DNA of 64,000 nt from Suillus spraguei (lineage: Eukaryota; Basidiomycota; Agaricomycetes; Boletales; Suillaceae). Shown piece by piece: positions 37,271-49,650 of the stretch (positions are counted from its first letter, which is position 1; the number at the start of each line of letters is the position of its first letter). The stretch lies in contig JABCPU010000212.1 of assembly GCA_016800925.1 (NCBI GenBank), positions 1 through 64,000 on the forward strand, written 5' to 3'. A program made the translations under genes and the position numbers. The notes under the pieces are model-generated. The model made no database searches. It worked only from the letters and a program-made list of their open reading frames with translations, and was not told the origin of the DNA.

Positions 37271-38004
37271 TGTCATATACCATACTTCTAATCCCAGATT
37301 CGACCATATCTGATCAGATCTAATCAATCCTATTTCCGTCTGGCCCACAGATCCTGTCTGGATCACCCATCCGAATGTGCTCACCTCTTGCACTCTAACT
37401 CCCTTGTGTATATCTGCTTCTATCTCCTTTCGTCATTCCTCCTGTTTCTGGTATTCTGGCTGTGTATACTTCCGTCCTATGTCACTGATCTGTTACCTGT
37501 GTTTCATTTCCGATTCGTGCTTACTGATCCACTGTGCATTAACTAATAGACTTCCATTACACTTTGTACATAGCCCTCGGTCCCGGACTTGCTGATTATC
37601 CGTCTTAGATACTTACAGTATATAAACCACTTGTAGATCTCCATAGAACCTTAGTTCGAATATCATCTTAGATTCTACTCATTCCACTTCTTCCGGACTT
37701 GGGATTGATTCCTATAGTCTATATCTCCGACTCTATCTTCGGATAGTCTACCTCCGTTAGTTTCTAGTTAGGAACTCGTTCTGAAGCTAGTCTTAATCTT
37801 TGTTCTATCCTTATGTTCTGGATAACCTTCAGACATATCATATCCGATACCTGCGGACATCCAGATCCATCACACAACTCCTTCCGGATCTTCGGACATA
37901 TACCTTTTCCCTGAAATAAGGGGCATTACTTGGGAAAGGGGCACAGTGCATGAACTGAGGCCAAAGCCCTTCGGATCTCTCTCCCTTTGAGTACGGTCTT
38001 AACA
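37271..38004 (-). mobile_element. Solo LTR, family 2 (734 bp)
   Basis: TGTCATATACC...GTCTTAACA with TSD GTAGC (37266-37270 and 38005-38009), near the 3' end of the Tc1 element. Confidence 0.92.
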
Positions 38005-38245
38005 GTAGCACAACATCATCAATCAATAGCTGTACACTGTGAGAGGTGACAGAAGCTCATCATTGCAGCTCAGTGACTGATAAGAACATGAAGCGAGCAA
38101 GCCTCGGAGCTTGCCAGTCTAGGATACTTCACACACCCAAATATTGTACCAGGTGGGACCCTTTTGTTTGTACAGCTCCACAACTAAAAAAAAGCAGTGA
38201 GGGGAACAAAATGAAATCTGGCCTATTGGTATGAAAGTAGCTGTA

Positions 38246-38635
38246 AGCAAATGCAGTTTACATTCACCGCAAGAGGACCCCTCTCCCGGGGCCATTAAGC
38301 AAATGTAGTTTACATTCACTGCAAGAGGACGCCTATCCTGGCACCATGAAGCGAATGCAGTTTACATTCACCCCAAGACCCCTATCTTGGCACCATTAAG
38401 CAAATGCAGTTTACATTCGCCTAAGAGGATGCCTGGTTTAGCACCATTAAGCAAATGCATTTTACATTAACCTAAAAGGATGCCCAGCCCAGCACCACTA
38501 AGTGAATGCAGTTGACATTCAGTTTGAAGCAATCCACTTCAAACCAAACACTTCGACTGACCTCAGTTCCCGAGAGGCTTCCCAAAACACCCAGCCCAGC
38601 ACCATTAAGCAAATGCAGTTACATTTGGTAAGGAT
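38246..38635 (+). repeat. ~50-bp tandem repeat, about 7 degenerate units
   Basis: Each unit contains GCAAATGCAGTTTACATTC followed by AAGAGGACGCC and GGCACCATTAA-type words. It begins immediately at the right end of the Tc1 element. Confidence 0.85.
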
Positions 38636-39228
38636 GCGTGGAGTGAATAAAATTGGAGTGGGGAGGTAATGTCATGTATAATCACAAGGTTATCTATGAC
38701 AATAACCTATAGTACAAAAAGACTAAGACTACAAGAAACTATATACAATAAGATTTTGAAAGACTCTGAAATGATACACAAATAAGGTTTCGATCCCCAA
38801 GTAGTGAATGAGACTCAGTCGAAACTCCTATGGAGATGTCCGGCAGCCACTTCGGGTATGTCCGGTGGTGTCTCAATCTGGGATTCACTACTTAAGCATA
38901 AAAACCCTATTCTTTACACATCGGGGTTATTGATATTTAAGACATGTTTTTATGTTGTATTAAATGTGAAGAAAATATTCAAAATTTAAACTGACATAAA
39001 GATGGAGAGATAACTTCAAATTTTGGCACTGTTTTAAATGAAATACAAAATTCTAAGTGTTGGCAACCATATTCATATTCCCACCAATAATATGTCAATC
39101 ACAATAAAAAATTTAATCGGAATTTGTGCATGAGCTCAAATTTGAAGTTTAATTCTGGCCTAAAATGTTGGACAAAACATGAAATTTGAGGCATGACCAT
39201 ATGCCTGCTTTTGTATGAAGTTTTGTCA
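38636..39228. other. Unassigned AT-rich stretch
   Basis: No coding signal. A short inverted pair (AGTAGTGAATGAGACTC near 38800 and its partner near 38875) brackets 70 nt. Nothing else was seen. Confidence 0.35.
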
Positions 39229-39750
39229 CATATTACAGTGAACTATCCTATCTCCGTATTATATGAGTGAACGGATGTGCATAATATCCTGCATGATATA
39301 GTGTAAAGATACAACCTAACCTGGGCTGTAGATAAACTACCTCCTAAGTTAGTATGTGTGGTCTTGTGCTCCGTCTAGTCTGCTTCACTTGCAAAGCAAG
39401 AGTGTTCGACCCTAAAGGGGGATGCCTGTTAGTATAGTTAAATCCAAGTCAAACCAGTGAGCTAAAGTAGCATTGTAGTCAGTGGTAAGTTGCCACAGTC
39501 AGCAGAGATGCTGCCAGAACTAGCATAGTAAGTAGCGGTGTAGCAAACAAAGTCACGCTGACCATGAAAGTGCCGTTTTACACAAGTGCTCATTACTGTC
39601 TACAGCGGCTACCAAGAAAACCCCTATAGCAAGCATTACCCCTTTTTGCTTTGCCGGTACCATTTTTGCTCCGTGGATCCTTGCCCCTTACTGAATCTCG
39701 CTACTGATGTCCTCCTGTCCATTCCATTTCTGTCTAAGATCCATTGGTGC

Positions 39751-40519
39751 TGTTAAGACCATACTCAAAGGTAGAGAGATCCGAAGGGCTTTGGCCTCAG
39801 TTCGTGCACTGTGCCCCTTTCCTGAGTAATGCCCCTTATTTCAGGGAGAAGGTATATGTCCGAAGATCTGGAAGGAGTTGCGTGACAGATCCGGACGTCC
39901 GAAGGTATCGGATATGATATGTCCGAAGGTTATCCGGAGCATAGGAATAGAACAAAGATTAAGACTAGCTTCGGAACGAGTTCCTAACTAGAAACTAACA
40001 GAGATAGACTATCCGAAGATAGAGTCGGAGATATAGACTATAGGAATCAATCCAAAGTCTCGGAAGATGACTTAGAGTGGAAAGTGACTCAAGTCCGGAG
40101 GAAGCAGAATGAGCAGAATCTAAGATGATATTTGAACTAAGGTTCTACGGAGATCTACAAGTGGTTTATATACTGTAAGTATCTAATACAGATAATCAAC
40201 AAGTCCGGGACCGAGGGCTATGTACGAAGTGTAACAGAAGTCTATTAGTTAATGCACAGCGGATCAGTAAGCATGAATTGGAAATGAACACATGTAACGG
40301 ATCAGTGACACAGGACGGAAATATACACAGCTGGAATACCGGAAACAGGAGGAATGACGAAAGGAGATAGACACAGATATACACAAGGGAGTTAAGGTGC
40401 GAGAAGTGAGCACATTCGGATGGGTGATCCGGACAGGATCTGTGGACCAGATGGAAATGGAATCGATCGGATCTGATTGGATATGGTCGGATCTGGGATT
40501 AGAAGTATGGTATATGACA
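39751..40519 (+). mobile_element. Solo LTR, family 2 (769 bp)
   Basis: TGTTAAGACC...TATATGACA with TSD GGTGC (39746-39750 and 40520-40524). It is the same length as the copy at 35347, so this is probably the canonical size. Confidence 0.93.
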
Positions 40520-41089
40520 GGTGCATAGCATATTCGTTTCCGCCATTACTAAAGCTACGGCAAGACTTACCTTACCTTCCGTGACACCGCTTGCTTGCTG
40601 CGTGCCTCTTAGCTAAATATAATATCTCTATCTCGCTACCGTTCTCGCTATGTATTCTGACCATTCATGGCACATGTTAAAAAGGACTCTTCGCACATTC
40701 TGGTACTTTTATTTTTCCCTCTATGGTACACATGGTACTTAGGAATTGTCACCACTACTGTCTCTAATGGAATAAAGTCTTTCGCTGAAGTCACTATCTC
40801 TTAAGAATTTTTTTACTGCTGCACACACCACCGCTCTTTACCGCTTTCCCGCGCTTCACCGCTTGTTTTACTGCCAGTTTCCCACGCCTTACGCACCAAA
40901 TGGAGCTATGTGGACGTGGCAAGGACATGGGAGGACATCGGTACATGGAACGTGGTGCAGCAGTCGGTACGGTGTGCAGTAAGCATGAGATACCACCGGC
41001 AATGCTAAAGGGGTAAGATGGCCTTTGGACTGGTGGAGATTCATATAGACGTGAGACGTGCACCAAAAGATAGGTTTTAAGGCCAGCGC

Positions 41090-41470
41090 CAATATGTTCA
41101 TTACAATCGGCCAGTGGACCATGGGCCCATGGTAGAAATATCCTTGTTCATGATGGATGGGCTGGGAGGAATATTATTCCCGATGACAGCGGGTGGGCCC
41201 ATGCAAGGAATATGTAGAGTAGATGAGTGGGCCGATGTACATGAATATTTGGTAGATGGATGGGCGGAGGTAGTTGGATATTATGTAGATGGGTGTATCA
41301 AGGTAGATGTGTATCAGATAGACAGGTATGTGAAGGGTACTTGTTATCACATACACAGGTGGGCCGAGAGTGTTATATAAAATAATTTATTAGACAGGTG
41401 GGCTGAGGGTGTTGTACAGTATATTCTATTAGATGGGTGGGCCAAGGGTGGTATAAAATATAGACGGGTG
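41090..41470 (+). repeat. GGGTGGGCC minisatellite, copy 1
   Basis: Irregular 25-40-bp units built on GATGGGTGGGCC and TAGATGNATRT. It is almost the same sequence as 50515-50885. Confidence 0.7.
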
Positions 41471-41775
41471 GGCCCATGTGTATGATAATTGTAGAAATGA
41501 CGGAGCTGAGGTAGTTGCATATCATCTGAATCAGAGGAGGTAATAAATCACAGTTACTGAGTTCCTGGAGCAGCAGGTGCTCTCTTGACATGGCCTTTTA
41601 TGGCGCTTAGGTTGTCTTGTAGAATGTGGAAACCGGGGTGCAAGGCTTGTGTTGCCCTACAAGACACCCAGTTCCAACCCCCGAAATTCAGATGAAGCAT
41701 ACCAAGTTCCAATGTAAAGATACAACCTAACCTGGGCTGTAGATAAACTACCTCATAAGTTAGTATGTGAGTCTT

Positions 41776-43069
41776 TGTTACAACCATGCAAAACCGGAGA
41801 TTAGTAAGAAGTCCTGGTCTTACATGGGGTTGTACCGGAGGGTTGTAAAGTCAAAGGGGCTTGGCCTCAGCTCGTGCACTGTGCCCCTTACCTGAGTATG
41901 TGCCCTTAATTTCGGATAAAGTCCAAGGGAGAGTTCTGGTGAAGTCCGGATGGAGAGTCCGGATGAACTCTAAGGCAGGATAGCTCAACAGAGCTCCGAT
42001 GGACTTCTAGATGAGCGCGGGAATGCGCCAGAACTATTTCCAGAAGGTAGGGAGTAATGGTAACACTACTGGAACAAGCTCCAAGTAGAACAGATGAAAG
42101 ATGGACCGCTGGACAAAGTCCAGGGCAGGATAGGAGCAGAGCTCTGGAGGAAAAGATAATCCATAGATGTCAGAGGAAAGGATAGGATGGATCCGGAGGA
42201 CTAGGGGTCCAAAGGTCTGGAGCTCAGAGGAGCGGAGGAGTGGATGATCAGACGAGCATAGCTCTGTGGATCTTAGAGGAAGTGTTGGCTACTAGAGAGG
42301 AGTAGGTCTGGATATGGTGTAGAGATAGTATAGACTACTCCGGACAAGGTCCGGAATAGAAACAGACAGTATAAAACTACCATAGGTAGAGTTGGAGGTG
42401 AAACAGATGATAGACGGAGATGGATGAAGTCCGAAAAGATTATAGGACATAGGATCAAAGCTCCAGCCTTAGGGAGTGATCCCATAGGCCTGAGTCGGAA
42501 GCTTACAAGGGCCGGAGCCCAAGTGCAAGAACAGAAACGGAGTTACATAGACATGATAACAGGATACAGAGTAATCAAAGGAATATACAGAAGTAGGAAC
42601 AATGAATCAGACTAAGGTCTGCAGGAGTTGTACTACAAGTGTATATACTGTAGGAGCATGCCAGAGGGTAAGTACGGATAGTCTGAGGCTATGTCTGAAG
42701 GATATGGAAACACATTAGTAAGTACAGCGGGACATAAGGCTATGAACTCGGAGATGAAGCTTGTACGAAATACTTATCAAGACGGAGGCAGAGATCACTG
42801 AGAGCCGGAAGCACAGAGATACCCAAAAGCCGGAGACACAGGTATATTCTAAAAGGGGTAATGCGCAGGTGTGCAGAAATAGTTTGGATATGAACTCAGA
42901 TCGGATATGGACATGGATTGGATATGGACATGGATGGATATGGATTGGAGTGGATGGGTGGATTGGATATGTGAACTGGATTGGATGGGTGGATCAGATA
43001 TGTGTAGATTGGGTGTCTGGATGCCCATGGATTGGATTTGATCTAGACCTGAATGTACGGTATATGACA
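41776..43069 (+). mobile_element. Solo LTR, family 3 (1294 bp)
   Basis: TGTTACAACC...TATATGACA with TSD GTCTT (41771-41775 and 43070-43074). The uninterrupted target exists at 39330-39440, which confirms the boundaries. It is rich in AAGTCCGGA-type words and in a TGGATATGGA run near 42900-43000. Confidence 0.92.
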
Positions 43070-43564
43070 GTCTTGCGCTCCGTCTAGTCTGCTTCACTTG
43101 TGAAACAAGAGCATTCGACCCTAAAGGGGGATGCCTGTTAGTATGGTCAAGTTTAAGTCAAACCAATGTGCGAATGTAGTGTCATAGTTAGCAGTAAGTT
43201 GCCGCGGTCAGCGATGATGCTGCCAGAACTAGCGTTGTATGTAGCAGAGCTACCTTGGTCGAGATAATACTTGTAACAGTAGCATCGAGTGAGCGGTGAC
43301 CAGCGGTAGCAGTAAGGCATGAGCGGTGCAAAGAAACAGTAAAGAAGGCTGCAGTACTTTCAGTGGTAAAGCAGCAGTGCATGAGAAGTTCAGTCAAAAT
43401 AGCAATCAAAAGTCCAGCAGTATGCCAGCGGTAATGGAGAACGAGCGATAAGGAACTTTAAAGGCTAAGTCTACTACTGGGTAGATCCAGAGCTAGACAA
43501 TAATCCTGACCTATAGTACGTGCAATGGGGTAAAATCAGGTACTGTATTGTGCGGGGTACGCAG
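43070..43564. repeat. Continuation of repeat unit 2 before the gypsy element
   Basis: It parallels 39360-39560 (CTTCACTTG, GTTCGACCCTAAAGGGGGAT, GATGCTGCCAGAACTAGC). No gene. Confidence 0.55.
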
Positions 43565-44452
43565 TGTTACAAACTGGGGTGGTATCACCAGCGACAGTGA
43601 AAAGACACAGATGGTCTGCTGGGAAATTCTGCAATGTCCAGAAGAGGACAAGGTGAAAGTACAAGGAACGTGTTCTGAGTACAATCAAGGGTTTGGCCTC
43701 AAAGACAAGTCTAAGAGGTTCTATGAGAATAGAGACTAAGACTAAGGAGTGCTTAGACTTAGAGACAATTCAAGATGACTAAGGATTGGGGATCCTTAGC
43801 GAAGAGGAATTGTTATGAACTGGGGTGGCGTCACCAGCGACAGTGATAAGACACAGAAGGTCTGCTGGGAGGTTTGACTACATTCAAAAGAGAACAAGGA
43901 CTACTACCAGGAAGGGTTCTAGGTAGGATCAAGGGTTAGGTCGAAGAGTCATGACTCTAAGATGATCGGTAGAATAGAGACTAAGGCTAAGGAGTGCTTA
44001 GACTTAGAGATGATTCAGACGACTCAGGTTGGAGACCTGAGTGAAGGATATTCCAGGTAAAACCCAGTAAGATTAAAGTAAGGTATACAAGCATAATACA
44101 ACATGCTTAAATAAGCCAATATGTGCGCACAGACCAGGAGAGACGTGAGAATGTAAGTGCATATCCAAAGAAGGAAGGCCACTATAGTACAGATGCGTTG
44201 AGCATATGAGTCAGAGTCATGTTACATAATATACAAGATAAAGGAGACGAAAAATGAATAGGGGCACGTATAATTGTAACAGGAATCCAGGTAAAACCCA
44301 GTAAGATTAAAGTGAGGAATCTACTACAAGTATACTGTGCTTATATAGGTACATATATGCGCACAGACCAGGTAACCATGGGAATATAAGTGCATATCCT
44401 AATAAGGAAGGCATGTATCATACAAGCATATTGAAACGCATGAGTCAGGGAT
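43565..44452 (-). repeat. 3' LTR (family 1) of the gypsy element, interrupted and truncated
   Basis: 43565-43810 matches the 5' LTR at 49978-50197 almost exactly. After the nested LTR it resumes at 44287 and fades near 44452 without the expected TGTAACA inner end. Confidence 0.75.
43811..44281 (-). mobile_element. Nested solo LTR, family 1 (471 bp)
   Basis: TGTTATGAACTGG...ATTGTAACA with TSD GGAAT (43806-43810 and 44282-44286), inserted in the 3' LTR of the same family. Confidence 0.92.
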
Positions 44453-44545
44453 ACGTGTTTAGCATATGCATATGCTAAACCGGTTGGATCCGAGAACAGA
44501 GTCATGGGGAATCATGACATCACATGATATGACATACTAGTTGAG

Positions 44546-45601
44546 TCATGCAATCATATGATGTCTGATGGAAGTGGAAGTGTCCAAGCGATAAGCTCCA
44601 TCTCTTTCTTTGGTGGCAGCGACTTCATCGAAGGCTTCTTCTAATTTTTTCAATGCGGCATAGTAACCGTTATCTCCAGGTTGTTTCTTCAGTAACATTT
44701 GTCCATCAAGAGTCCAACAGACATCTGTAAGATGTCCTGGTGCAAAGATCCCACATACGCGACGGAAGTAATTGGAGCAGTGTTGCAGTTTGTGACCATG
44801 TTGGTAGCATCTGTGGCAGAAGACGTCAGCATAGTGCTGATGGGTACGTTCTAACACTTCTTCTTTACCAATGTTGATGGTGTATTGGTCGTTGGTATGA
44901 TTAGGGAATGGGAAACGGAGAGGTCGAAGGACTCTGAGGGGGTTGACTCCTAAAGTCATTATGGTTCTGATGGTGTTACATCTTCTCCGTGCAAATCTGC
45001 GAGCGGATGATCTTGGGAAGATATCGGAGTAATGCGGTGGAGCGGGGTTTGGTTCTAGGAATGGTGATGGTTCTCGGAGGGCGAGTTCCATTGTTACGGG
45101 TGGCAAAGGTGGTGATGGCACGAAGGCTGTAGGTGATCTGTAAGCAGAAGCTGGGGATGGTGAAGTTTCGTGTTCTGGGGTGTCATGAGTTAAATTGATG
45201 ATTGCTGAGTCATCCTGAGTGAGGTCAATGACCTCATGGTGCATGGCATGTCGTTTATCGATGGCTAGGATAATGTCTGTGAAATTCTTGGTAGCAAGAA
45301 GCCGGATAACAGCTTTCTTGATGGTCCCTTGCACATAACACATGGCGAGGGCTCAATTTGTAACGGCAGCGGGTGTTAGGAGTAGTCCAGCAGTCCTCAT
45401 GATGAGGATCAATTCTTTTAACATGATGTCATTGGTGTGAAAGATATGGGTGTTGAGGCGTTTGGTGTATGATGGGTCAAGGATTACAGCCTCCCATATA
45501 GACTGGATTTGTTCTGGGGTTTCGGGGAGTGCGAATGGCGATGAGTCAATGAGACTCAAGACGTTTGATGAGGACGAAGTAGACGTGGATGATTGAGACA
45601 T
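44546..45601 (-). CDS. Extra ORF downstream of gypsy integrase, zinc-knuckle protein split by one TGA
   Basis: One minus-strand frame of about 350 codons runs from 45601 to 44546, interrupted only by a TGA at about 45350-45352. The N-terminus is Ser-rich (SQSSTSTSSSSN). The middle has acidic HEVIDLTQDDS and a Pro-rich stretch. The C-terminus has a knuckle-like Cys/His cluster (CHRCYQHGHKLQHC, then C...GHLTDVC). It resembles a gag or ORF1-type nucleic-acid-binding protein but sits in the position after pol. Typical gypsy elements do not place such an ORF there. It may be a true accessory gene of this family or gag from another element. Confidence 0.55.
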
Positions 45602-48600
45602 GTTTAGACGATTGATTGTGGAGATGCTCAGAGTGAATTTCGCTTCTTATAAGCGTTCAGGATTTGAGCGGAGTTCTTCAGGTTTCCTTCTGGAAGCCAT
45701 TTGTTATCCCCAGATGAATATCCTTTCCATGTCACGAGGTATCTTCGGCGACTCGATGATGTCAGGTGGGGGTTCTAAGAAGTTCGGGCTGTGCACATTG
45801 TTTTCGCTATATGATGATAAGACCAAAGCATGGAATGTGGGATGGATCTTCCATTGCTGAGGAAGTTTGAGTGTAAATGTGATTGGCGACAGAACTGCAA
45901 TGATAGGGAATGGTCCATATCGTTTCGGTGCGAGTTTTCACAATGGGAGTTTCAGTCTGAGATTGGCTGCTGATAGCCAAACCTTATCTCCGATCTTCCA
46001 TGGGGTGTACTTCTCTCCTCGAGATTGTTTGGTTATCGTTTGCATCACAATGTTGTGACAGGTGATTGCTTCTTCTCTGATCTTCTGCTGCGGGGACAGG
46101 TGAGTTGATGATCAGATGAGGGATGGCACGTGGTTTGTATCCCATCATCAGATAGAAGGGTGATGCATTCCTTGCATCATGTTTTCGGTGGTTATGGACA
46201 AATTCTGCGATTGGAAGATATTCTATCCAATCTTCGGGATTATTTCGACAATAGATGCGCAAATACGTTTCTAACTCTTGATTGAGCCACTCAGTTTGAC
46301 CATTAGTCTGGGGGTGATAAGCCATAGATGGGGCAATGACATAGTCAAGAAGTCGGGCAAGTTCCTTAGAGAAATGAGATAGGAACTGCGGGCCACGATC
46401 AGAGATAACTTTGTCATGGAGTCCAAATCGATGATAGACATGCTTCAAGAATAATTTGGCAACATCTTCGGAAGTGATGGTTTTCAGACAAGGGATAATG
46501 ATTACCCCCTTCATAAGGCCATGGTCTACCACAACCATGATACTGTCAAAGCCTCCAGAGACAGGGAGGTCAGTAATAAGATCGACAGAGACCTGAGAAA
46601 AGGTCGAGTTGCAGATGAGGGGATCAGGGTAAGCGGAGGTCGAACAGGATGTGTATCCGCTTTCATTTGCTGGCAAAGGGCGCAACCCTCCATGTATTTC
46701 CAAATATAAGAGCGCATAGCGGGCCACCAGGCTTCTTGTTTGACGAGTTTTTCAGTTTTGAATCTACCGGGATGTCCCGCGGTAGGATGATCATGATACC
46801 TTTTCAGGGTATCGGGACGATGTGCCAGTGGAATGTAGGCACGATTCTTAAAATAGAGGACATTCTCCTCAATATTCCAGTCAGAGAGTGCTGACTTCAT
46901 AGGGGGAAGGCACACGCCATCAAGGGCATTGGATGCTGTCTTGAAGACAGGGTCATTGAGGGGGTCAGAGGATGACAATACATCCTTCAGGTCGGTGTCA
47001 ATAAGACAAACGAATAGAGCGTCAGGGAGGAGAGTCTGGTCCTTGTTATCATCTTTGCTGGAGTTGTAGTTGGGCCGGCGAGATAGTGCATCAGGTACTG
47101 CCAATTTGGTACCTGCAACGTGATGCAGTTCAATGTCGTAAATAGACAAAATAAGTTGCCAACGTGCTTGGCAATGGGTAAGCTTCTGTGCACTTCTAAA
47201 GTACAGAAGGTTCTTGTGGTCGGTGAATACTAGGACGGGGTGTGGGTTTCCTTCAAGATAATGATGCCATTCATTTAATGCCCGGATTACAGCAAGGAGT
47301 TCCCGATTAAAGATCTGGTAATTGCATTCTGCAGGGTTCAGAGACTGTAAGAGGTAGGCACAAGGGTGATAAACACCATTCTCGTCAGTCTGCAGGAGAA
47401 CTCCGCCAGTTGCTACAAGTGAAGCGTCGGTAGCAATAGCAAATTGTTGGGAGGGATCTGGGTTATGAAGTACCAGCTGGGATGTGAAGCGTCATTTCAA
47501 CTCTTCAAAGGTATCCATACATTCGGTTGACCAATCAAAGGCCTTATCTTTCTTCATCAATTCGATAAGGGGTCAGCGATGTCAGAGTAGTGGGAGATGA
47601 ATATTCGGTAGAAGTTGCAAAAGCCAAGGAATGACCGAACATCTTTCACAGATTTTGGAATTGGCCATTTGGCAATTCCCTTGGTTTTGGCGGTATCCAT
47701 AGCAACTTGTCCGGGGTGAATTATCATTCCAAGGTATTCCACTTCTTCTGCATCGAAGGTGCATTTCTCTGGTGTAAAGATACAATCGAATGTTATTATA
47801 ACTGGACCAGATATCCATTTTCGTAAAGAACTGTGCGTTGTGAAGGTGTGCGACAAGGGAAATTGGGAGTGGGAGTGGATAAGCGTTCTTGACTGTCCAA
47901 TCATTGATGTAGCAATAATCTTGACAGGGACGCAATTCTCCACTCTTCTTTCCCACAAAGAAGAAGCCACTAGCTTGTGGTGACTTCGATTCTGAGATAA
48001 AGCCCTTCGCAATGTTTTCATCAATAAACATTTTAATGGCAGCACGTTCTTTTCCGATAGCAGGTAAACCTTAGATGTGCAAGGGATAAAACCAGGGCAT
48101 TCAGTGGGTAGTTTGTTCAGTCCGTCTTTAGCAAAGATGTCCGCAAAGTCATGCAAGTATTCCGGGACCAATTCTTTGAAGGGTTTCTTTTTCTTCTCCT
48201 TCTCATCCGTGGCAAATTCCTGAGCTTTATTACTGTATTTCGGAGGGGGAAGGGAGATTGTGGAGTATTTGGGGAGTTGTTCGAGTCAGGAAGTTCCATC
48301 ATATGTGAGGGGTGCATCCATGGACACTTCTTCGATGATTCTCATGCTAACTCCATTGGTGTCATACTCCACAAGAAACTCTTCATCTCCAAGCTCATAA
48401 GAGGAAATTTTGCATACTTCTGGTGCATGCCAGATGTCTTGCATTGTGTTGAATTGGTCATCATCCTCTGTTGGGATCAACGAGGGCACGGGTTCTTCAG
48501 CAATGTCTTCAGACATTGGTTCTTCTTTGCCAGGGATTTCTTCAATTGAAGCTGAGGGAGTATTTTGAAGAGTTTTCAGGGGAACGTAGAATTTGGATAG

Positions 48601-49650
48601 TTTCAGTACGTTTGTATCCCGCCCAGGGATTTCTTCTTCCGCTTTTCTCTTTCCATACTTCTGTTCTTCTATTGGCCGTTGCTAATAGGTTCAGGTCCGG
48701 CCCGGTACTCAGGCTCAGAGTCATTCTTCCGCTTCTCTGCGCGAGGGATCGGTGATACTGCTCACGGCAGTTGTACATGGGAGTGGAAGTTGTAGTACGT
48801 GGCATTTTTACTTCAGGTTCTGGGGATTTTGTATGCAGCACACATATCCTAGGTGTTGGTTTAGGTTCCAGATCTTTTGGATCGTCAGGTGGTGTGTAGG
48901 TCACAACCTTTGATGGAAATTTGGAGTTCTCCCATTTCTTCTGTGAAGAGGCCTTCTTCACATGTTCAGGAAATTTGATTGGAAGCCCATTCTTCTTTCT
49001 ATCTTTGTCCATATTGATCTCAATTTCATCAGATTTTGGGGTTCGAGGGAGAATGAGAGTTTTGGCGGTCCAATCAATGACTGGGTTCATTGCGCAAAGC
49101 CAAGGGATCCCCAATAATATCTGATCATGTTGGCCAAGTTTAGTGATATTAAACTTGCCAAGCATAGTGCATTGGTCGATTCTGACTATCAATAGGCAGT
49201 AGTGCATGATTGGTCCTCCTTTGATATAGGTACTGTCAGCAGTTGTGACTTTGAAGGGCTTGTCGAGTTTTCTTCTAGTGATTTTATGGAGTTTCACAAA
49301 CTCCTCAGAGATGAAGGTTCCGGCTGCTCCAGAATCTACGATGGCAGTAGTTTCCACGGATTCAAGATGAACACACAATAGGAGTTTAATGGGGACACAA
49401 AATTCCTTTTGTTGGCCTACAGAGCGTATAAGTCGCTGGAGTACGTTGGGGGAGACGTATGTTGATTTCTTGTCTCTCCATTCTAGAAAATCTCGTGTGA
49501 GATGTTGTACCGTTTCTTCTTCATCAGGAAGTTTCATTGTTTCGGTCTTTTGGTCCGAAATCTTCTTCTTCCTTTCTGGGCAACAATGGGAACGATGCCC
49601 TTTCTTTCAGCACATGAAGCATAGGCCTTTCATCATGCATTCATTGCAAT
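45602..49650 (-). pseudogene. gypsy gag end-pol remnant (PR, RT, RNase H, integrase)
   Basis: Reading from the right: a knuckle near 49600 (GLCF...KKGHRSHCCPE), then protease IVDSGAAGTF (ORF 48542-49537), RT pieces at 47557-48171 ([23 protein letters not shown]), RNase H (IATDAS, NRELLAVI, FTDHKNLLYF), integrase HHCC (HPTAGH...CALCQQMK) and core DDE (SVDLITDLP, SDRGPQF, QTEWLNQELE), then a C-terminal segment VWLSAANLRLKLPL. The RT catalytic core including YxDD is deleted near 47790-47810. Frames shift at the AAAA 46598-46601 and near 46090, and a TGA replaces the expected Trp after KLPL. It is dead. Confidence 0.88.

Larger units (their letters stand above)
30063..38243 (+). mobile_element. 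Tc1/mariner-like element copy B, full span with nested insertions
   Basis: The two ends are ~130-bp inverted repeats (30063-30195 and 38110-38243, both beginning CAGCYACTTTCAT) flanked by TA at 30061-30062 and 38244-38245, as expected of this superfamily. After removal of one long-TIR element and three LTR insertions (one itself holding a nested LTR), about 2 kb remains. That is a usual autonomous length. Confidence 0.85.
39229..41540 (+). repeat. Repeat unit 1 ending in a GGCCC minisatellite, with an inserted LTR
   Basis: It shares with unit 2 (41712-50940, less insertions) GTAAAGATACAACCTAACCT, GCTCCGTCTAGTCTGCTTCA, GGGGGATGCCTGTTAGTAT and the terminal block from ACCATGGGCCCATGG to TTGCATATCATCTGA. 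No coding sequence was identified. It is probably a decayed retroelement family. Confidence 0.6.

Noticed and set aside
39370..39430. tRNA-like B-box (GTTCGACCC) suggesting a tRNA or tRNA-derived SINE
   Set aside because: No cloverleaf or clear A-box could be drawn, and the sequence is part of a longer repeat unit.
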